Below the pieces are notes generated by a model. That model worked only from the letters and a program-made list of their open reading frames with translations. It was not told the DNA's origin and made no database searches. This document shows, piece by piece, positions 14,670-26,804 of a stretch of 64,000 bases of DNA; position 1 is the stretch's first letter, and every line of letters starts with the position of its first letter. This DNA is from Styela clava (Eukaryota; Chordata; Ascidiacea; Stolidobranchia; Styelidae): the NCBI RefSeq assembly GCF_964204865.1, contig NC_135251.1, positions 7,874,001 to 7,938,000 of the forward strand, written 5' to 3'. A program made the position numbers and the translations under genes.

Positions 14670-14675
14670 AATAAA
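14670..14675 (+). terminator. Probable HSP60 polyadenylation signal
   Basis: AATAAA, 176 bases after the HSP60 stop codon. The corresponding site in the duplicated copy near 42830 has lost the hexamer. Confidence 0.5.
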
Positions 14676-15303
14676 ATTGGACCACTGGACGTCTCATTCT
14701 GCTATTTTATAGTCTTGAACATTCACCCAGGTCCATATTCCATCACATGGATCTGATGCTTCAAGTTTTAATTTGGTTGTTAGGGCAGGGGGTTTAAAAA
14801 TAAATAATTACAATTCTAAATACATTTTGAAATGATATATAACAAATTGGGTCATGTTTGCAAAGAAATTTGCAGAAATTCTTGATGGAACTTGAAAATT
14901 CAGTGATGCAACCCCTAATAAACATTGCTCTGACCGATTTCATGTTATTTGAGAGTGTCGTAAATTACTTGGAAGTTTTTTTTCTGTCTGACCATCAGCC
15001 AAATACTAATAATTTTAGATAATGTGAAATTATCTTTTTTTTAATAGGAAATCACAAAGCGTGTTACAATTATCGTCCATTTTGCAATTGATTTATTCAG
15101 CCTGTAAGATTATGGAACATACCTGAAAGGGTCATCACGATTTTCAATTACCTTGCCAATGTTTGAACTCTGACCTTTGAACTTAATAATTCCATTTTTT
15201 ATTGATTTGCATTTTTACTTGTAATTGTGTCATTGCTGTCCTGTGAGCCAGTGCAAAAGTAATTTTGGAAATTTTGATGTTAAACTTCAAGATATGGATT
15301 ATA

Positions 15304-15575
15304 CCAGGGGGGGTTAATGTTGGTTGCATGGGCTGCATTCGGAAAATATTTTAGCGAAGGGGTGTTTATTTTTTATCATATAGTTACCATATCTTAATAA
15401 GTTAAAATTTAGTATGTAAAATATCCCCAATTGAAGATTTTTGTTGTATGGCAAAGTAAAAATATCAAATGATACAAATTAATTGCCAAATCGAAGTTAA
15501 TTTTCATTTTCACAACTTCTCGCAGGCAAGGGGTCGCACAGAATGCTTTGATGTGCCGCAGTTTGCTCATCCCTG
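15304..15575. mobile_element. Short non-autonomous hAT-like element in the HSP60 3' flank
   Basis: Begins CCAGGGGGGG and ends TTTGCTCATCCCTGG, like the ends of the 7272-8207 element. The same insertion is present in the duplicated flank at about 43440-43732, so it predates the duplication. The flanking duplication is degraded. Confidence 0.45.
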
Positions 15576-16099
15576 GTTTATATCCTCTAGCTAGCTACAT
15601 GCCCGCTGCTATCACAGTTTTTAATTTCATTTTTCATCGACTCTCTCGTGCACCATTGTTGCAAGTCTGTTACACGTTCAACAATAATTTCTTGTGATTG
15701 ATTTGAGAAAATCATGCCATTAAATTACTGCCAAGCTGTGAGGTAACTATTTTTTATTTTGAGGCTTTGTGAGGAACCGAGGCAAGGGAGGTATAGATCT
15801 TTCCAAACCGGAGGTCGCAGGGAGTACAGCAATTTCACATAAAGTACTATATCTATTGTACTTTTTTAGACTTTTGACTCTAACACAATCATTAAAACTA
15901 GTGCGAAACAAAAACTCTCTTTTTCAACACATAGGATTAGAGAGACTGCGCCCTTGTATAACAATGTCGACCTTGATTGTGAGGTCTGATTAGGGGCCCG
16001 CTACTGGGAACAGGGGTTCCCGGAAAATTTGAATTTATTAGAGGGGTTCGCGAGCCTGAAAGTCTGGGAAGCCATAATGTAGAGAAATGGTCTGGTAAA

Positions 16100-16530
16100 A
16101 GACTGAAATATATAATAAACTTGTAACTGTCAAACCCCCCTGCATAGTGGTGTGTGACTAACATTAAAGGGGCCAAATCTCATCGACCAAGATTATGTCA
16201 GGCTTGCTAATACAAATAGTGTATTTCAGTACCTATAAAAATACTTCCTAGAAATTTATATGTTTGGGATACATCGTCCATTTAATGTGTGAATAACATT
16301 CCAAATAGCGCGATATTGAGTGACATTCCAGCGTCAGTGTCGTGCATTTCTCGGCGTTTTTTAAAATCCCCGCCCTAACAAAGCCATATACATGCAGGCA
16401 CTTGTTTTTGTAAGGGCCGGTCCACATTTTAAATAACTAACAGTTGGGGTCACGTGAAACTAACTACTTTTTCTTGCTCTATCTATGCCTTTGTACAGCT
16501 GGATCCGTATGCGTATAACACAAGGGTGCT
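16100..16530. other. Intergenic sequence, nothing recognised
   Basis: No gene or bounded repeat was identified. Confidence 0.4.
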
Positions 16531-16536
16531 GTAGCA

Positions 16537-16931
16537 AAAGTCAAAATGACTATTCTCTTTAATTCAAGAGTTTTGCTACACACACAAATATATTTTTGCA
16601 ATGCTTTGTCTGACCGAGGTCAGACTTCTTCAGACAAGCATTTTACAGCTATGACAAGATACGCAATGGCATGCACATAAATAATGGTATCAAATGTTGG
16701 GTCTGTTTCCGATAGAAAGAAATAACTAGGATTGGGACAATGCCAGAACAACAGGGAAGCAATGCTTCTCGGCATTTGATACCATTATGTGCATGCGATT
16801 GCGATTCTTGTCACAAGTGTAAAATGCTTGTCTGAAGAAGTCTGACTTCGTTCAGACAAAGCGTTACAGAAATATATTTGTGTAAGTGTCTAGCAAGACT
16901 CTTGAATTAAATAGAATAGTCACTTTAAATA
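16537..16931. mobile_element. Fold-back element with ~160-bp arms
   Basis: 16537-16697 and 16773-16931 are inverted copies of each other, sharing GACTATTCTCTTTAATTCAA, GACAAGCATTTTACA and CATTTGATACCATTAT. A spacer of about 75 bases separates them. There is no coding capacity, which fits a MITE-type fold-back element. Confidence 0.7.
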
Positions 16932-17409
16932 TGAAAAGAATTATCCCTGAGCAGAGCTACAGGCGACAGCTAAAATGCCAAAAGCCATTGGCTGAAGAAA
17001 TACAGTGAGAAGTAAAGCTGTTAAAAAAAAGTTTAAAGTATTAAAAAACACTGAAAACGAGAACGACTTCTGTTACAAAATATTCATTATTATTGGTAAA
17101 ATATTTATTCGCTGTTTGGTTAGGTTCCACATTTATATCAAACCTAAAACTAGCTGAATAGTGTAGGACTTGACTGTCAGGCTCAATCACGGGTATCGCT
17201 TTTCATTAGTTCACGCGCCTCCCTTGGCCCAGAAATGCCATTTTTACTTCTTTTTGCATAATTAATCCACAAAGTGCCTTCTATGTATAGTGGGAAAATA
17301 AACAACTGATTTTTGTTACATCAGCGTACTGATAAGTAGAGGGAGGTGGGCCACATGGGACACAGTGAAAAATCAGCTTTCGCACTCATAATATACCCGG
17401 AATCATGTC

Positions 17410-17625
17410 TGCGGTTCAATGTTTAAATCCACTTTTCGATCAGTTACCACGTCCCCGCAAACGGATAGCGGCCGTGCAGGGCGACGCAAGCTACGAGCAG
17501 GGGGGTTCCACATAGGATTTGAACCCGTGATGCGTAATTGTGTGAATCTACACAATGTGTATTCTGCGACTCCAACACAGTTAATTGAGTCAAACACTTT
17601 AAACCACCAGACCATCGCGTCGCAC
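17410..17625 (-). repeat. tRNA-related SINE head with A- and B-box-like words
   Basis: On the minus strand it reads GCGCGATGGTCTGGTGGTT near 17610 and later ATCACGGGTTCAAATCC near 17519. The second matches a pol III B box. The boxes are about 85 bases apart, too far for a functional tRNA gene, so a tRNA-derived SINE is more likely. The open frames on both strands here are shadows of the repeat. Confidence 0.4.
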
Positions 17626-17699
17626 AAAACACTACTAAACCTGAGTAATCTATCGGAGAATAAACTATAGAAAATAATAAACATACGTTAACTGATCCA

Positions 17700-19830
17700 G
17701 GGATTTGTTCAAAAAAAATGTTCAAAATCATTTTTTGTGCATGTTTTGTTTAAAATGCCTGTAATATTCGAGTATTAAATGTGTTAGGGCTAAAAAAAAA
17801 TAATGGAGTTAAAAACTTGCCAATCGTATCTTATTCGCAATAAACTCTCCGAAGCCTGGGTCCTAGGGGCTTCAACCCATATTTCGTAATTTATGCAATT
17901 TAGAAATGTAATTGCAATGTACATTTGATGATACGCAATACATAAACTTGATGTTCCTATTACGACATCACATAAAAGTTGAGCCGTTATTGAAATCCGA
18001 TCCCTAGTGTGTCTCATCGTCTAAATAAATTCGCCTTGATTCGTTCCAACTTACGTACGGTAGGTTGCCGCAGATCAAAGTATATTCTCCATTATCGTAT
18101 TAACGCACTTATTTTGCGGAATTTAGGCGACGAGCGGGCCCCTGATCCAACTGTTTTTAGATTGTATTTGGCCCGTGAGCTATGCTATGATTTTTCTTGC
18201 TTTTTTCACGCAAAGCATCTCCCTGATATCTCGGATAAACATTCATGTTAAAATCTTATGACTTCGGTGTAGGTACTAAATTGGCAATATAGTGACCCAA
18301 TGAAAGTTAAAGTCAAAGCAAGAATTTTTCTTACATATTTGAAATTTTTATTCCGGTAGCTGTAGCTGCAAAACTCACCATCTTGGCATAGTTTCACTGC
18401 GATGCAAGAGGTATTTCATTAAAAAATACAAAAGATACAGAAAAAATATGATTTGAAATAACCTCTACTTTATCGGTCGAATCATAGTTTCAATCGCGAT
18501 AAAATATTCGGCAAGTGTCATTCCGCACACTGGATTTCTTCTGTATACCGATATTATATTCAAAACAGGGGCGCAGCCAGGATTTTTCCAACAGGGGGGT
18601 TACGGTGAAATTGAAACATTGCACCAAAAGTGCAATTCACGAGGACGTAAGGCGTTTAATAAATTGAAAAGTATGCGTCGTTCATAATGAAATTCTTCAG
18701 TTACGTGTGGACCGCCTGGCTCTCTTTGCCTGGCGTAAAAAAATAATTTTAGAGAAAACTATAACTCGCTGATGTCAGTAGTGGTATAATAGTTTATATG
18801 TACAAAAAACAACCTCGCGTGTAGCGCCGATCAAATGCATGAAATGTGAAACTATTACTCGGAATTTATTGTTAATCAAGTCGATTTTTTATTTCTATTC
18901 AATGAATATTTACGTGCGCCGTGATTAGTGGTCGGCCCATTTTTTAAATCGAATTATTCGAATATATTTAACGAACAGTTTTAATGAGTATTGTCATTTT
19001 TATAAACATTAATTGGGATGTCGGTCGCCGAAACGATCGCCGTGCGCCGTTTTTTTTTAAAAAACTTTTCAGAAATTTTTTGTAAACGCGATGTTGGTAA
19101 ATCTGCTGTGTAACATTCATTTCACTGTTTGTAAATTACGGTCCCAATTTTAATTAAGCGAGCAATATTATCATTACTGAACGGGGATGCGATACAGTAG
19201 AAACTCTACCTACGAAATGCTCTAGATAAGAAAAATCCAACTTAAGAAAATTTTTTACCCAAAAATATTTCTTTGACTGACGTACAGCCGACATGAAAGG
19301 ATTTCAAGAAGCGCCGACTTGAAGTGCTTTATGTATAAGACGTCGAGGATGTTTTTGATGGAAATTTATTTACGATTATTATCGTAAATTTCAATTTAGT
19401 CGAGATAGGTTGTGTGTTCTTGGCAATAAATCCAAAAGCAAATTGTGACCTAATTAATTGTTTTCATCCTCAGTTTCGATAGTGACCGAACATAACGGGA
19501 ATTTGTTTTATTTCTTGCAATTTACAGCGTATAAAATATCTCTTAGACATTACTTTGTATCTATCGCGTGGATTTTATCGTTATCCCCGTTCAAAATATG
19601 AACTCAGTATGTAAGTTTTGAGTTGTTTTTCATCTCTAATCTCAAAGTATTGAGCTAGTATCTATATTTAACTACTTGTAAGTGAAAATTGGATTCTTCA
19701 TCCATCATTAGACGTTTAATATTAGGTAGATATATGGGGGGTTAATATACTCCACAAGCTTCCACTAAGTTCAAGTATATGCTTATCTGGGGCCTTGCTC
19801 TATGAGTAAATGTAAATGACTTGGAACAAA
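17700..19830. other. Intergenic AT-rich sequence, no gene recognised
   Basis: Only short uninformative open frames are present. GGGGCGCAGCCAGGATTTTT near 18570 resembles the worn end of a DNA transposon, but no partner end was found. Confidence 0.4.
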
Positions 19831-19845
19831 ATAAAATATATGATA

Positions 19846-19898
19846 CTATTCTTAATCAGATTAAGAATAGTCTAGTTCTTAATCAGATTAAGAATAGT
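19846..19898. repeat. Two adjacent copies of a hairpin
   Basis: CTATTCTTAATC pairs with GATTAAGAATAG, and the hairpin TTCTTAATCAGATTAAGAA occurs twice in a row. The second copy abuts the left end of the hAT-like element at 19895. Confidence 0.65.
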
Positions 19899-20213
19899 GG
19901 TTCCCAACTTTTTTTTATATCGCGGCACACTATTGTGCACGTTAAATTTTCGCAGCACACCCATCCCAAATCGTGAATATTTTGTATGCATTTTTATAAA
20001 CGTTGTTACCATGTTTGACATTTTCAATTTTACGAAACGGTGTTGGCACGTTTTATGCAAAACTTATAATTAAAAGAATACTCAAATAGGCATCCACACA
20101 CTTGCCGTTTCTGTTTGTTAGCATAAGCCCAGAGTTATTGGATATTGGAATAAATTCAAAAATGAAATATTTTCACACCGAAATCATTTCGCGGCGGCGG
20201 TTGGGAACCACTG
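19895..20213. mobile_element. Short non-autonomous hAT element
   Basis: The ends are inverted repeats: TAGTGGTTCCCAACTTTTTT at the left, CGGCGGTTGGGAACCACTG at the right. Both end regions contain GCGGC words. No coding region is present. Confidence 0.65.
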
Positions 20214-20309
20214 CTTTATCCGAACCAAACTAAGTAGTATGTATATTTATGTATAGTATTACAGTCCAACTAACATTAAGCCCAATTTGGAAGATATATG
20301 TTTTTGTCT

Positions 20310-20920
20310 AGCGCAGTGGTTTTCAAACTTTTTTTGCTCGCGGCGTACTCAGAAAATACAAAAAATTCGCGGCATACCTGTGATAAATTGAAGTTAGCTT
20401 CAAATAAAATTATTCTGCAAATGGTAATGTGATGTGTGTGCCTGTTTTGAGAAACAATTGAGATTCCGACGCTCTCTTTTTATGCTTTTGATTCCAGTCA
20501 GATCTAACTTCATTTCAGCATATCCCAATTGCAGAAAAATAAAGAAATAGTTCGATTAATACGATGATGCACAAGCGCATATGCTTCTTCCATTGTAAGA
20601 GCAGAAAATATATGCTCACAGAGCCAAGGCAAATGACTAGGTTATTTTGGTTGCTTTCGCACCGATGATTGAAAAGAATTTGCAACCAGACAGCCAAAAC
20701 TCATTCTGACTGAGCGGAATGTGCACGTCTTGTTTACAAATATATTATGACAATGTAAGTATAACGTGGCAATCACCCTTAATACAACAAAACAAATGCA
20801 ATAATATTATCAATCTAATAATGGTTAGTGCGTACTCAAGCTTATCCTTTGCATTCATGCCTTTGTGTAATAGGAATAGTTTATTTTTCTGAAATTTCAA
20901 AAAACTCCGTGGCACACCAA
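20310..20920. mobile_element. Degraded hAT-like element
   Basis: The left end GCAGTGGTTTTCAAACTTTT with CTCGCGGCGTACTC is of the hAT MITE type. The right side has CCGTGGCACACC near 20905 but no clear terminal repeat. Open frames inside are not recognisable. Confidence 0.4.
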
Positions 20921-20997
20921 ATATCCAAATTGATTTATGTATCAGTAGAGGAAAATTGATACAAAAATCAATGTCAAACATTGAACACACATAAAAA

Positions 20998-21105
20998 GGC
21001 TCCGGAAGTATGTGTACTAAGATGACGTACAACCTGAACCGTAACCAGTTACACATACTATGTTCAGGTTGTGCGCCATCTTGGTACACATACTTCAGGA
21101 GCACC
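20998..21105. mobile_element. Palindromic hAT MITE, short 108-bp copy with exact 8-bp duplication
   Basis: Starts GGCTCCGGAAGTATGTG and ends CACATACTTCAGGAGCACC. It is flanked on both sides by CATAAAAA (20990-20997 and 21106-21113). This copy is almost only the two terminal arms. The family recurs at 21215, 26805, 32882, 37751, 41431, 44124, 48878 and 60977. Confidence 0.8.
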
Positions 21106-21214
21106 CATAAAAATACCAAGAACGGAAAACATTGAATCTAGCATTTGAGGATGGATCGTGAAAGACTGGGCAAGATCCCCCAAGCTGCAATAGCATACTG
21201 AATATAGTATTATA

Positions 21215-21365
21215 GTTAGCCAATTTTAATACTACAGGAGTCACTTGGCTAATCCCCGAACTCGTAATAGATCTAAAATTAAAATAAAATTATGACCCAA
21301 CTTTAGCCTGGTGCACATACTACGTTCCGGTGTCTGCCATCTTTGTTCACATACCTCGGGAGCAC
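21215..21365. mobile_element. Palindromic hAT MITE, right part
   Basis: Carries the family interior GAGTCACTTGGCTAATCCCC and the right arm CACATACTACGTTCCGGTGT with CCTCGGGAGCAC. The left arm is missing. Confidence 0.6.
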
Positions 21366-21369
21366 ATTT

Positions 21370-22250
21370 ATTTCTACAATTAACCAAATTTAGCTACGAT
21401 TGAGAACATCACGGGATAAAAACATTAGAGTTGCATGAAACATAACAAAACAATGAAATTCAAATTAAATCTTCCATGTTTAATGAAGTTGGCTTATTAC
21501 AAACGCTGGAAACAAACACCAAAATTAAAAAGTCAATAAAATTGCAGTTCAAAATAAAAACCGTAAACTGTACTTGTCATCCCAATTACAGTTAATCATA
21601 GTCGATGAGAAGTTCAAAACATTGAGTGATACTTCTTAATATATGATGGTATTATCTCTCAAACACAAATTTATTATTTAGTCATTTTATAAAAAGTTAG
21701 ATTACTAGTGAATAACCGAGCAATCAAAATTATGCATTAGCTATAATATTCATCGGGCAAATAATGAGACGAATCGGGAAATCCTAAACATGTGTTTTAT
21801 TTACAATGTCATACCCAAATGTCCCAATCAATGGGGAACAGAAATGAAAAAGTAGCCAAACACTAATCTAAGCTTTTAAATAATAAACAGCCGAAAACAA
21901 GAATAGCCAAAGACTGTCACCACAATTAGCACATTGCGTTTCATGAAACAAGAGGGAATATAAATGAATGCCAAAAATTCCTACATGTGTTTTTCCTATT
22001 ATTTTGTGAATGAGTATCTGTATATGTTTAAAATTTGACATTGGTGAATATCAGCAACCTAATGAATATTGTATGATAACAATGTAACTCAATAAAAGAG
22101 GTTATTTTTTACAATAAAATCTAATATTCTATGAGATTCTACTTCGACTACCCCTGAATGAAGAAATTGAAATAACAGTGATAAAGGGACCATGCAAAAC
22201 GACGAAAGATATAACACAGCGACAATAACAAAATAATTCATGTATTTTTA
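21370..22250. other. AT-rich sequence, nothing recognised
   Basis: No exon or bounded repeat was identified. A hAT-like right end (GCGGGCCGCC with TTGCACACCCC) occurs just beyond, at about 22370-22393, without a partner. Confidence 0.4.
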
Positions 22251-22499
22251 CCTGTATAAGCATTTTTTTAAACATACGCTGTTGGATTAGGACTTTATGC
22301 TTTCATAGGAAAAAATTTGAGTGTTGACAAGGGTCACGCTTAATGGCTTGGCGGGTCGGAATGTAGCCCGCGGGCCGCCTGTTGCACACCCCAGTTCTAC
22401 ACTATAATCCTTTATAGTCTCGGGAGATTTTGTCTCTTCAGTGATCACTAATACAGTGAGTAAAATTTGATGAAACTCAGAAATTTTTTTTTTATATAT

Positions 22500-23401
22500 A
22501 TTTTTAAGTTTTTTTTTCTAAATTCAAGTAAATACACAAGTTGCAAAGAAAATTATATACAGCAAGAAGGATTAAGGGCGATACAAATACAGCAAGATTA
22601 TGTACAGTGGTTGCAGTATGTGCTGTAAATAATGAAACTTGACATGCCATAAAAATTACAATTTCATAAAAAATTCTAAATCTAGTCGATATAAAAACAA
22701 TAGACATAACATTTTGTGAAAGCTTAAAGTGAGTTTGTTGTGGCTCCCTAAAAATAGTACATAAAAAGCTAAAGCATGCAGCACTCAGTCTAATTTTCAA
22801 ATTTATCAGATGACAAGAACTTGTATGAAACAATGAAAAAACGTGCAAATCAGAATTGGGTGCAGAATTTTATAAAATGCTCTTAAATTATTAGGCAGGA
22901 CATTCTATTAACAAATTGTAGTGGCTGCCCCAAACACTCATTCCACGAAGATTGTCGCTGTGGGTTGATGGGTCAAATCCTGTGAGGACTCATTGTAACC
23001 GAGGGAATTTCTGATATCTTCACTCTTACAGGGTGGTACATATCACAAAGAGTCAGTTTCTACGTCACCGCAATACAAGCCCATGAACCTACAATGATGA
23101 ACTGATTTGCTACTCTCAACATTTCACATGAAAAAAATTTATAAAATTTTTGCCCAAATTAAGTTAGAGTTAATTTTTTCAATATTTAATCCCTTCACTA
23201 CATGAGCATGTCCATAATATGATGCAGGATAAGAGGTATGAACTGCGGTGCGGGATCATTAGGCATTCAGTCCAAGGTTGTTGGAGTAATTGAAAGTCGA
23301 ATATGACTTTTTAGTTTAACGTTATGCGACATGCCCAAGCGATCTTTGTCCCTTAGCAATGTCGTTCGAATGTGTTCAGTCTAGGAAACTTCTCATTTTT
23401 T
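22500..23401 (-). other. 3' flank / probable 3' UTR of family copy A
   Basis: Downstream (minus sense) of the copy A stop codon. Words such as GTCGATATAAAAACA, AAAAGCTAA and AATACAGCAAGAT recur in the same order at 50230-51163 downstream of copy C. Conservation of about 0.9 kb past both stop codons suggests a shared 3' UTR or a duplication unit that includes it. Confidence 0.55.
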
Positions 23402-25520
23402 TCAGCAAAGATCATCGGAATCTAAAAAAAATTATTATTCAGCTGGAGTTGAAAACTTAATAATTTGATTGCAAAAATGGTGCTCAGTAGAGAAATATTA
23501 CATCAATTTTCTATGTGTTGTTTGTATAAGGCATTAGAAAGGCAACTATCACAAATATTGTTTATCACAAATGAAATTGAGGGAAAACCTGGCTAATTTC
23601 CTGCAAACATATTACAATTTTAGGGGTCATTGATCGTCCACAAATATATAACGTCGCCTTGGCACACTGGGCGTTTCACAAGTTCCTATTCATTCTAACT
23701 CCCCAGAAGCCCCCCAAAGAATAACCTGGGAAGTACACTTCTCACAGTACAGTACACAAATCAAAAAAAAATTTCAGAAAATATAAATCATGCAGACAAA
23801 ATGTGTCATTGTTTCATCTAAAATGACTTCAATACTTATTCCAGCACATCAGAGACTTTTGGTTTAGTATGATTTGACAAAATACTAATTTGGGAAGGCT
23901 GAAAAAATGCTTATTGCGGTGGCATTTCACCTACCGTTATCGCTTTCATGTTGTAGTGGTTCATTCATTTGTGGTTCTCTTGCTTGGTTTCCACCAACTG
24001 CACCAGGTTGTCTTTGTTCGTTTTGACCCTTAAAACAAATATTTCCTTTTAACTACCGGTCACATAAACTGCTTATTATTGACAGAATTATAAAGTGCAG
24101 AATAATATCAATTAACTTCAAGGTCAGAATACTCCATAGGAAATAGTGGTCTCGATATCCCATGGTTCCTATGCGGGTTTGCTGTCAGCATGAAATATGA
24201 GTGTCTATTAACATTTCAATCCATGTTAAACATTCTCAAAGTCACCAAGTATAAATTGACAAGAGGTTTGATTTCTGCTACTTATATGATAAGCCACATA
24301 TTTCCCCCAAACAAGGCGCTATTTAGGGAGATGCCAAGAGAATCTAATTATAAATTGACATTGAGTTTTTGTCAGGTTGACCTGCCCAACCTACTTATTA
24401 CATCTTGTGTGAGGAGGTTGAAAATACAATTAAAAAAATAATAATAATCAAATCTCACCATTTGCTGATTGTTATGATTTCCCGGTAGATTCACATTTCC
24501 GATATTCGCTCCAGCAAAGTTGACAGGTGGAGGTCCTCTGCGTTCTATGAATATAAAAATAAAAAGTATTGGATTGATAATTCACACAAAATTTATTTTT
24601 TTAATGTCGTTTCTTTAATGTCACTATTTCATTTTTGTCCTGAATGATGTCTTCAGAGAAAACTCATGTGTGCCATCTTTCATATTAGTATATTATACTG
24701 TGTGAGGCGAGAGCAAGAGCCTTGATCTACCCACCTTCTACTGGGAAAACAAAATTCCGATTGCAAATTTCCGGTTCATCACCATCTTTATCCATCTCGT
24801 ATCTGATGTTACGATGGGGATATTCATCGAGGACAGGGAAAAGATGAACCGTGTATTCATTTCTTTGCTTTCTCAAGAATTTTTTATCTACCAGAAAAGT
24901 ATGGCCATCAGGAAAATCGAAATGCAAATTTTCTGGTCCACGGTCAATTTGGAGTTTCATGTGAACTCTGTCTCTAATTTTTAACTGAATCTGAGGGAGA
25001 TGAAAAGGAGCAAGTTGTGCACCCAGGTCTTCATAATAATGTCTGACAGTGTTCTGAACAGTCTCACCACATGTGAAAAATGCAAAATGAAATTGGTTTT
25101 TGTTTAAAATATAAAGACGATGTTCCATAAGAAGCTCCACTGTTCCAAATAGCAACCACTTGATGAAGGCTATAACTGGGCTGAACTCTCTGCATCAAAA
25201 TTCTATGCTGTTATCCTCTGTGATTCGATCAGGATTAATGATATTCCAATCAGTTTTACTTGAGAAATGTAATATGTCAATTTTGTCTTTCTCTAGACCG
25301 ACGCACCATGATTGGATTTGCACGATCGCATCTTTGAGAAATTTGGAATCTGCACTGATATCGAAAACTGGTGTGATACCAATGTATTCTTCTGGACATA
25401 GTGAATTGTCAATTCCAACTGACATCCAGACCTTTGTTTGTTTGTTGAAAGTTCCACTAGGAAATGTGACTTTGCATTCGTTCAGTCTCATGGAGCCGCC
25501 AGCGACTTCAACGTTTACCA
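23402..25520 (-). pseudogene. Family copy A: FIIND (ZU5-UPA) exon plus three tail exons, broken by one nonsense codon
   Basis: Minus-strand exons are 25520-24735 (786 nt, ZU5 plus UPA), 24544-24459, 24028-23935 and 23421-23402. All are bounded by AG and GT and agree in phase. The large exon is the same length as in copy C. It keeps the DILHF histidine and the EFSPV cleavage-site motif. A TGA at 25197-25195 replaces an Arg codon (CGT in copy B, AGA or CGN elsewhere) four codons before the Phe-Ser pair. The change is the classic CGA to TGA transition. The tail encodes NHNNQQM, GQNEQRQPGAVGGNQ and finally DSDDLC before a TGA stop. With no upstream intact FN3 exon (only relics near 27.7 and 28.8 kb), copy A is probably a recent pseudogene. 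A functional truncated product ending before UPA cannot be excluded. Confidence 0.72.
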
Positions 25521-25611
25521 CTAAAAAATAGATTTGTTTTATAATGCGACATAAAATAAATTTTGACCATTTGTTCCAAAGTTATCTAAAGAACCCTTCC
25601 GATGTCATTAG

Positions 25612-25745
25612 GATGTCCATATTTATCCCGGTGAAAGGAAAGTAGAAAAGACGTTTCAATTGTATGGCAAACCACGGCCCTTGTTCGATTACCAGTCAAT
25701 GTCAGTTATGGGACGAGTTAACCAGTAATTTGTTTCAGATGTATA
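25612..25745 (-). repeat. SINE-like family 1 fragment in copy A intron
   Basis: Contains TTATCCCGG, GGCAAACCACGGCC, GATTACCAGTCAATGTC and GAGTTAACCAGTAATTTGTTTC. The same insertion is at 37245-37385 in copy B, so it predates the A/B split. Confidence 0.6.
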
Positions 25746-25845
25746 AAGCCCATTAGGGAAAAGGGGTTATTAGCTAAAAATGAGAAGATTGCTAATTACT
25801 GAAATAAAATGCAAAAAGTAGCTTGAGCAGGGAATGGGTACTTGG

Positions 25846-26533
25846 TAGGGCTGGGAATTTTAGGGAAAACACTTTGATCGTGAACCGGGTAAAATTAACC
25901 GGTTAACCGCCACGTGACGTTTGACGTAATAATTATAATTTCAGCTTATTACGTCACAATGGTTATAAAGCAATTTCGCGTGTTCTTATCCCGGTATCGC
26001 TCAAAATTATTCACGAATCGAGATAGTTTCATGATTCCTCTGCTGCAAAAGATAGTTAGCGTGGTTCGGGCATGTAAAAATATTTTAGAAAACCCAATTC
26101 TAATGTTAAATGTCATCTATGTGACAAATTATCAGTGTTCGATGTGCAAATTCTACTTCGAGATATATATCATAAAGGAAGACGGCATCAACTGCACACT
26201 TGTTGTATGGTATTGAATATCTGATTTTGCAATGAAATCGTGAACAATATATCTCGAAGTCGACCGAAAACTGATTCTGAATTTATCATTGTCAATTTTC
26301 ATTATCAGCAACCTTGGTGCTTCCAATATTTTTCACATTTATTGATTCCTTACCCACACAGTTAGTAATATTTTTTTTGAATTAAACGCTGCAAGAGATA
26401 AATTTGCGATGACGTAATCATATTTGACGAAATTGTACGGTATAAAGATGATTTGTACCTGAGATGTCAGTTAACGGTTAAAATAAATCATAACCGTTAA
26501 CCATATGAAATCGGTTAACCATTCCCAGCCCTA
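25846..26533. mobile_element. Non-autonomous hAT element, 688 bp, with exact target duplication
   Basis: The ends are TAGGGCTGGGAATTTTAG and ATTCCCAGCCCTA. It is flanked by GTACTTGG on both sides (25838-25845 and 26534-26541). Copy B has the uninterrupted site GTACTTGGACATAA at 37441. AACCGGTTAACC and AACGGTTA words occur near both ends. A fragment of the family is at about 35990-36175. The 100-aa frame inside (25914-26216) is not recognisable. Confidence 0.85.
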
Positions 26534-26804
26534 GTACTTGGACATAATCAAATCAGGCTCAGCTCTAATTCTCACTATCATTTGAACATTTGGCGCAAAT
26601 AAAGCAAAATATAGAAAGGGCTTTTTTTTCCCAGTTCAATCTGGTATTGAATAACTTATCCACATTTGGGAATAGAAATATGATTTGGTTCCATAAATCT
26701 AGATTGCTTGTATGACCAGAGCACAATATATTTTTATGTATTGCATTTAAAAGGGGGGTGGTGTTTAGGAGCCACTAAAGTAGTGGTTTCTGCATAATTT
26801 TTTT

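Larger units (their letters stand above)
14495..16090. repeat. HSP60 3' flank, source of the segmental duplication
   Basis: This flank, with the 3' part of the HSP60 gene from about 13635, is repeated at 41824-44123 and 48238-48440. Shared words include GTAAATCTTCCACACTGAATT, AACTGCCTATGAACT and GATTGATTTGAGAAAATCATG (one mismatch). The match runs about 1.6 kb past the stop, so it is a DNA-level duplication and not a retrocopy. Confidence 0.85.

Noticed and set aside
17410..17625. A tRNA gene on the minus strand
   Set aside because: The B-box-like word is good, but the A-box-like word is too far away and no cloverleaf can be drawn.
25195..25197. TGA as selenocysteine or programmed readthrough in copy A
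   Set aside because: The other copies have Arg at this position. A single C-to-T change explains it, and I see no recoding element.
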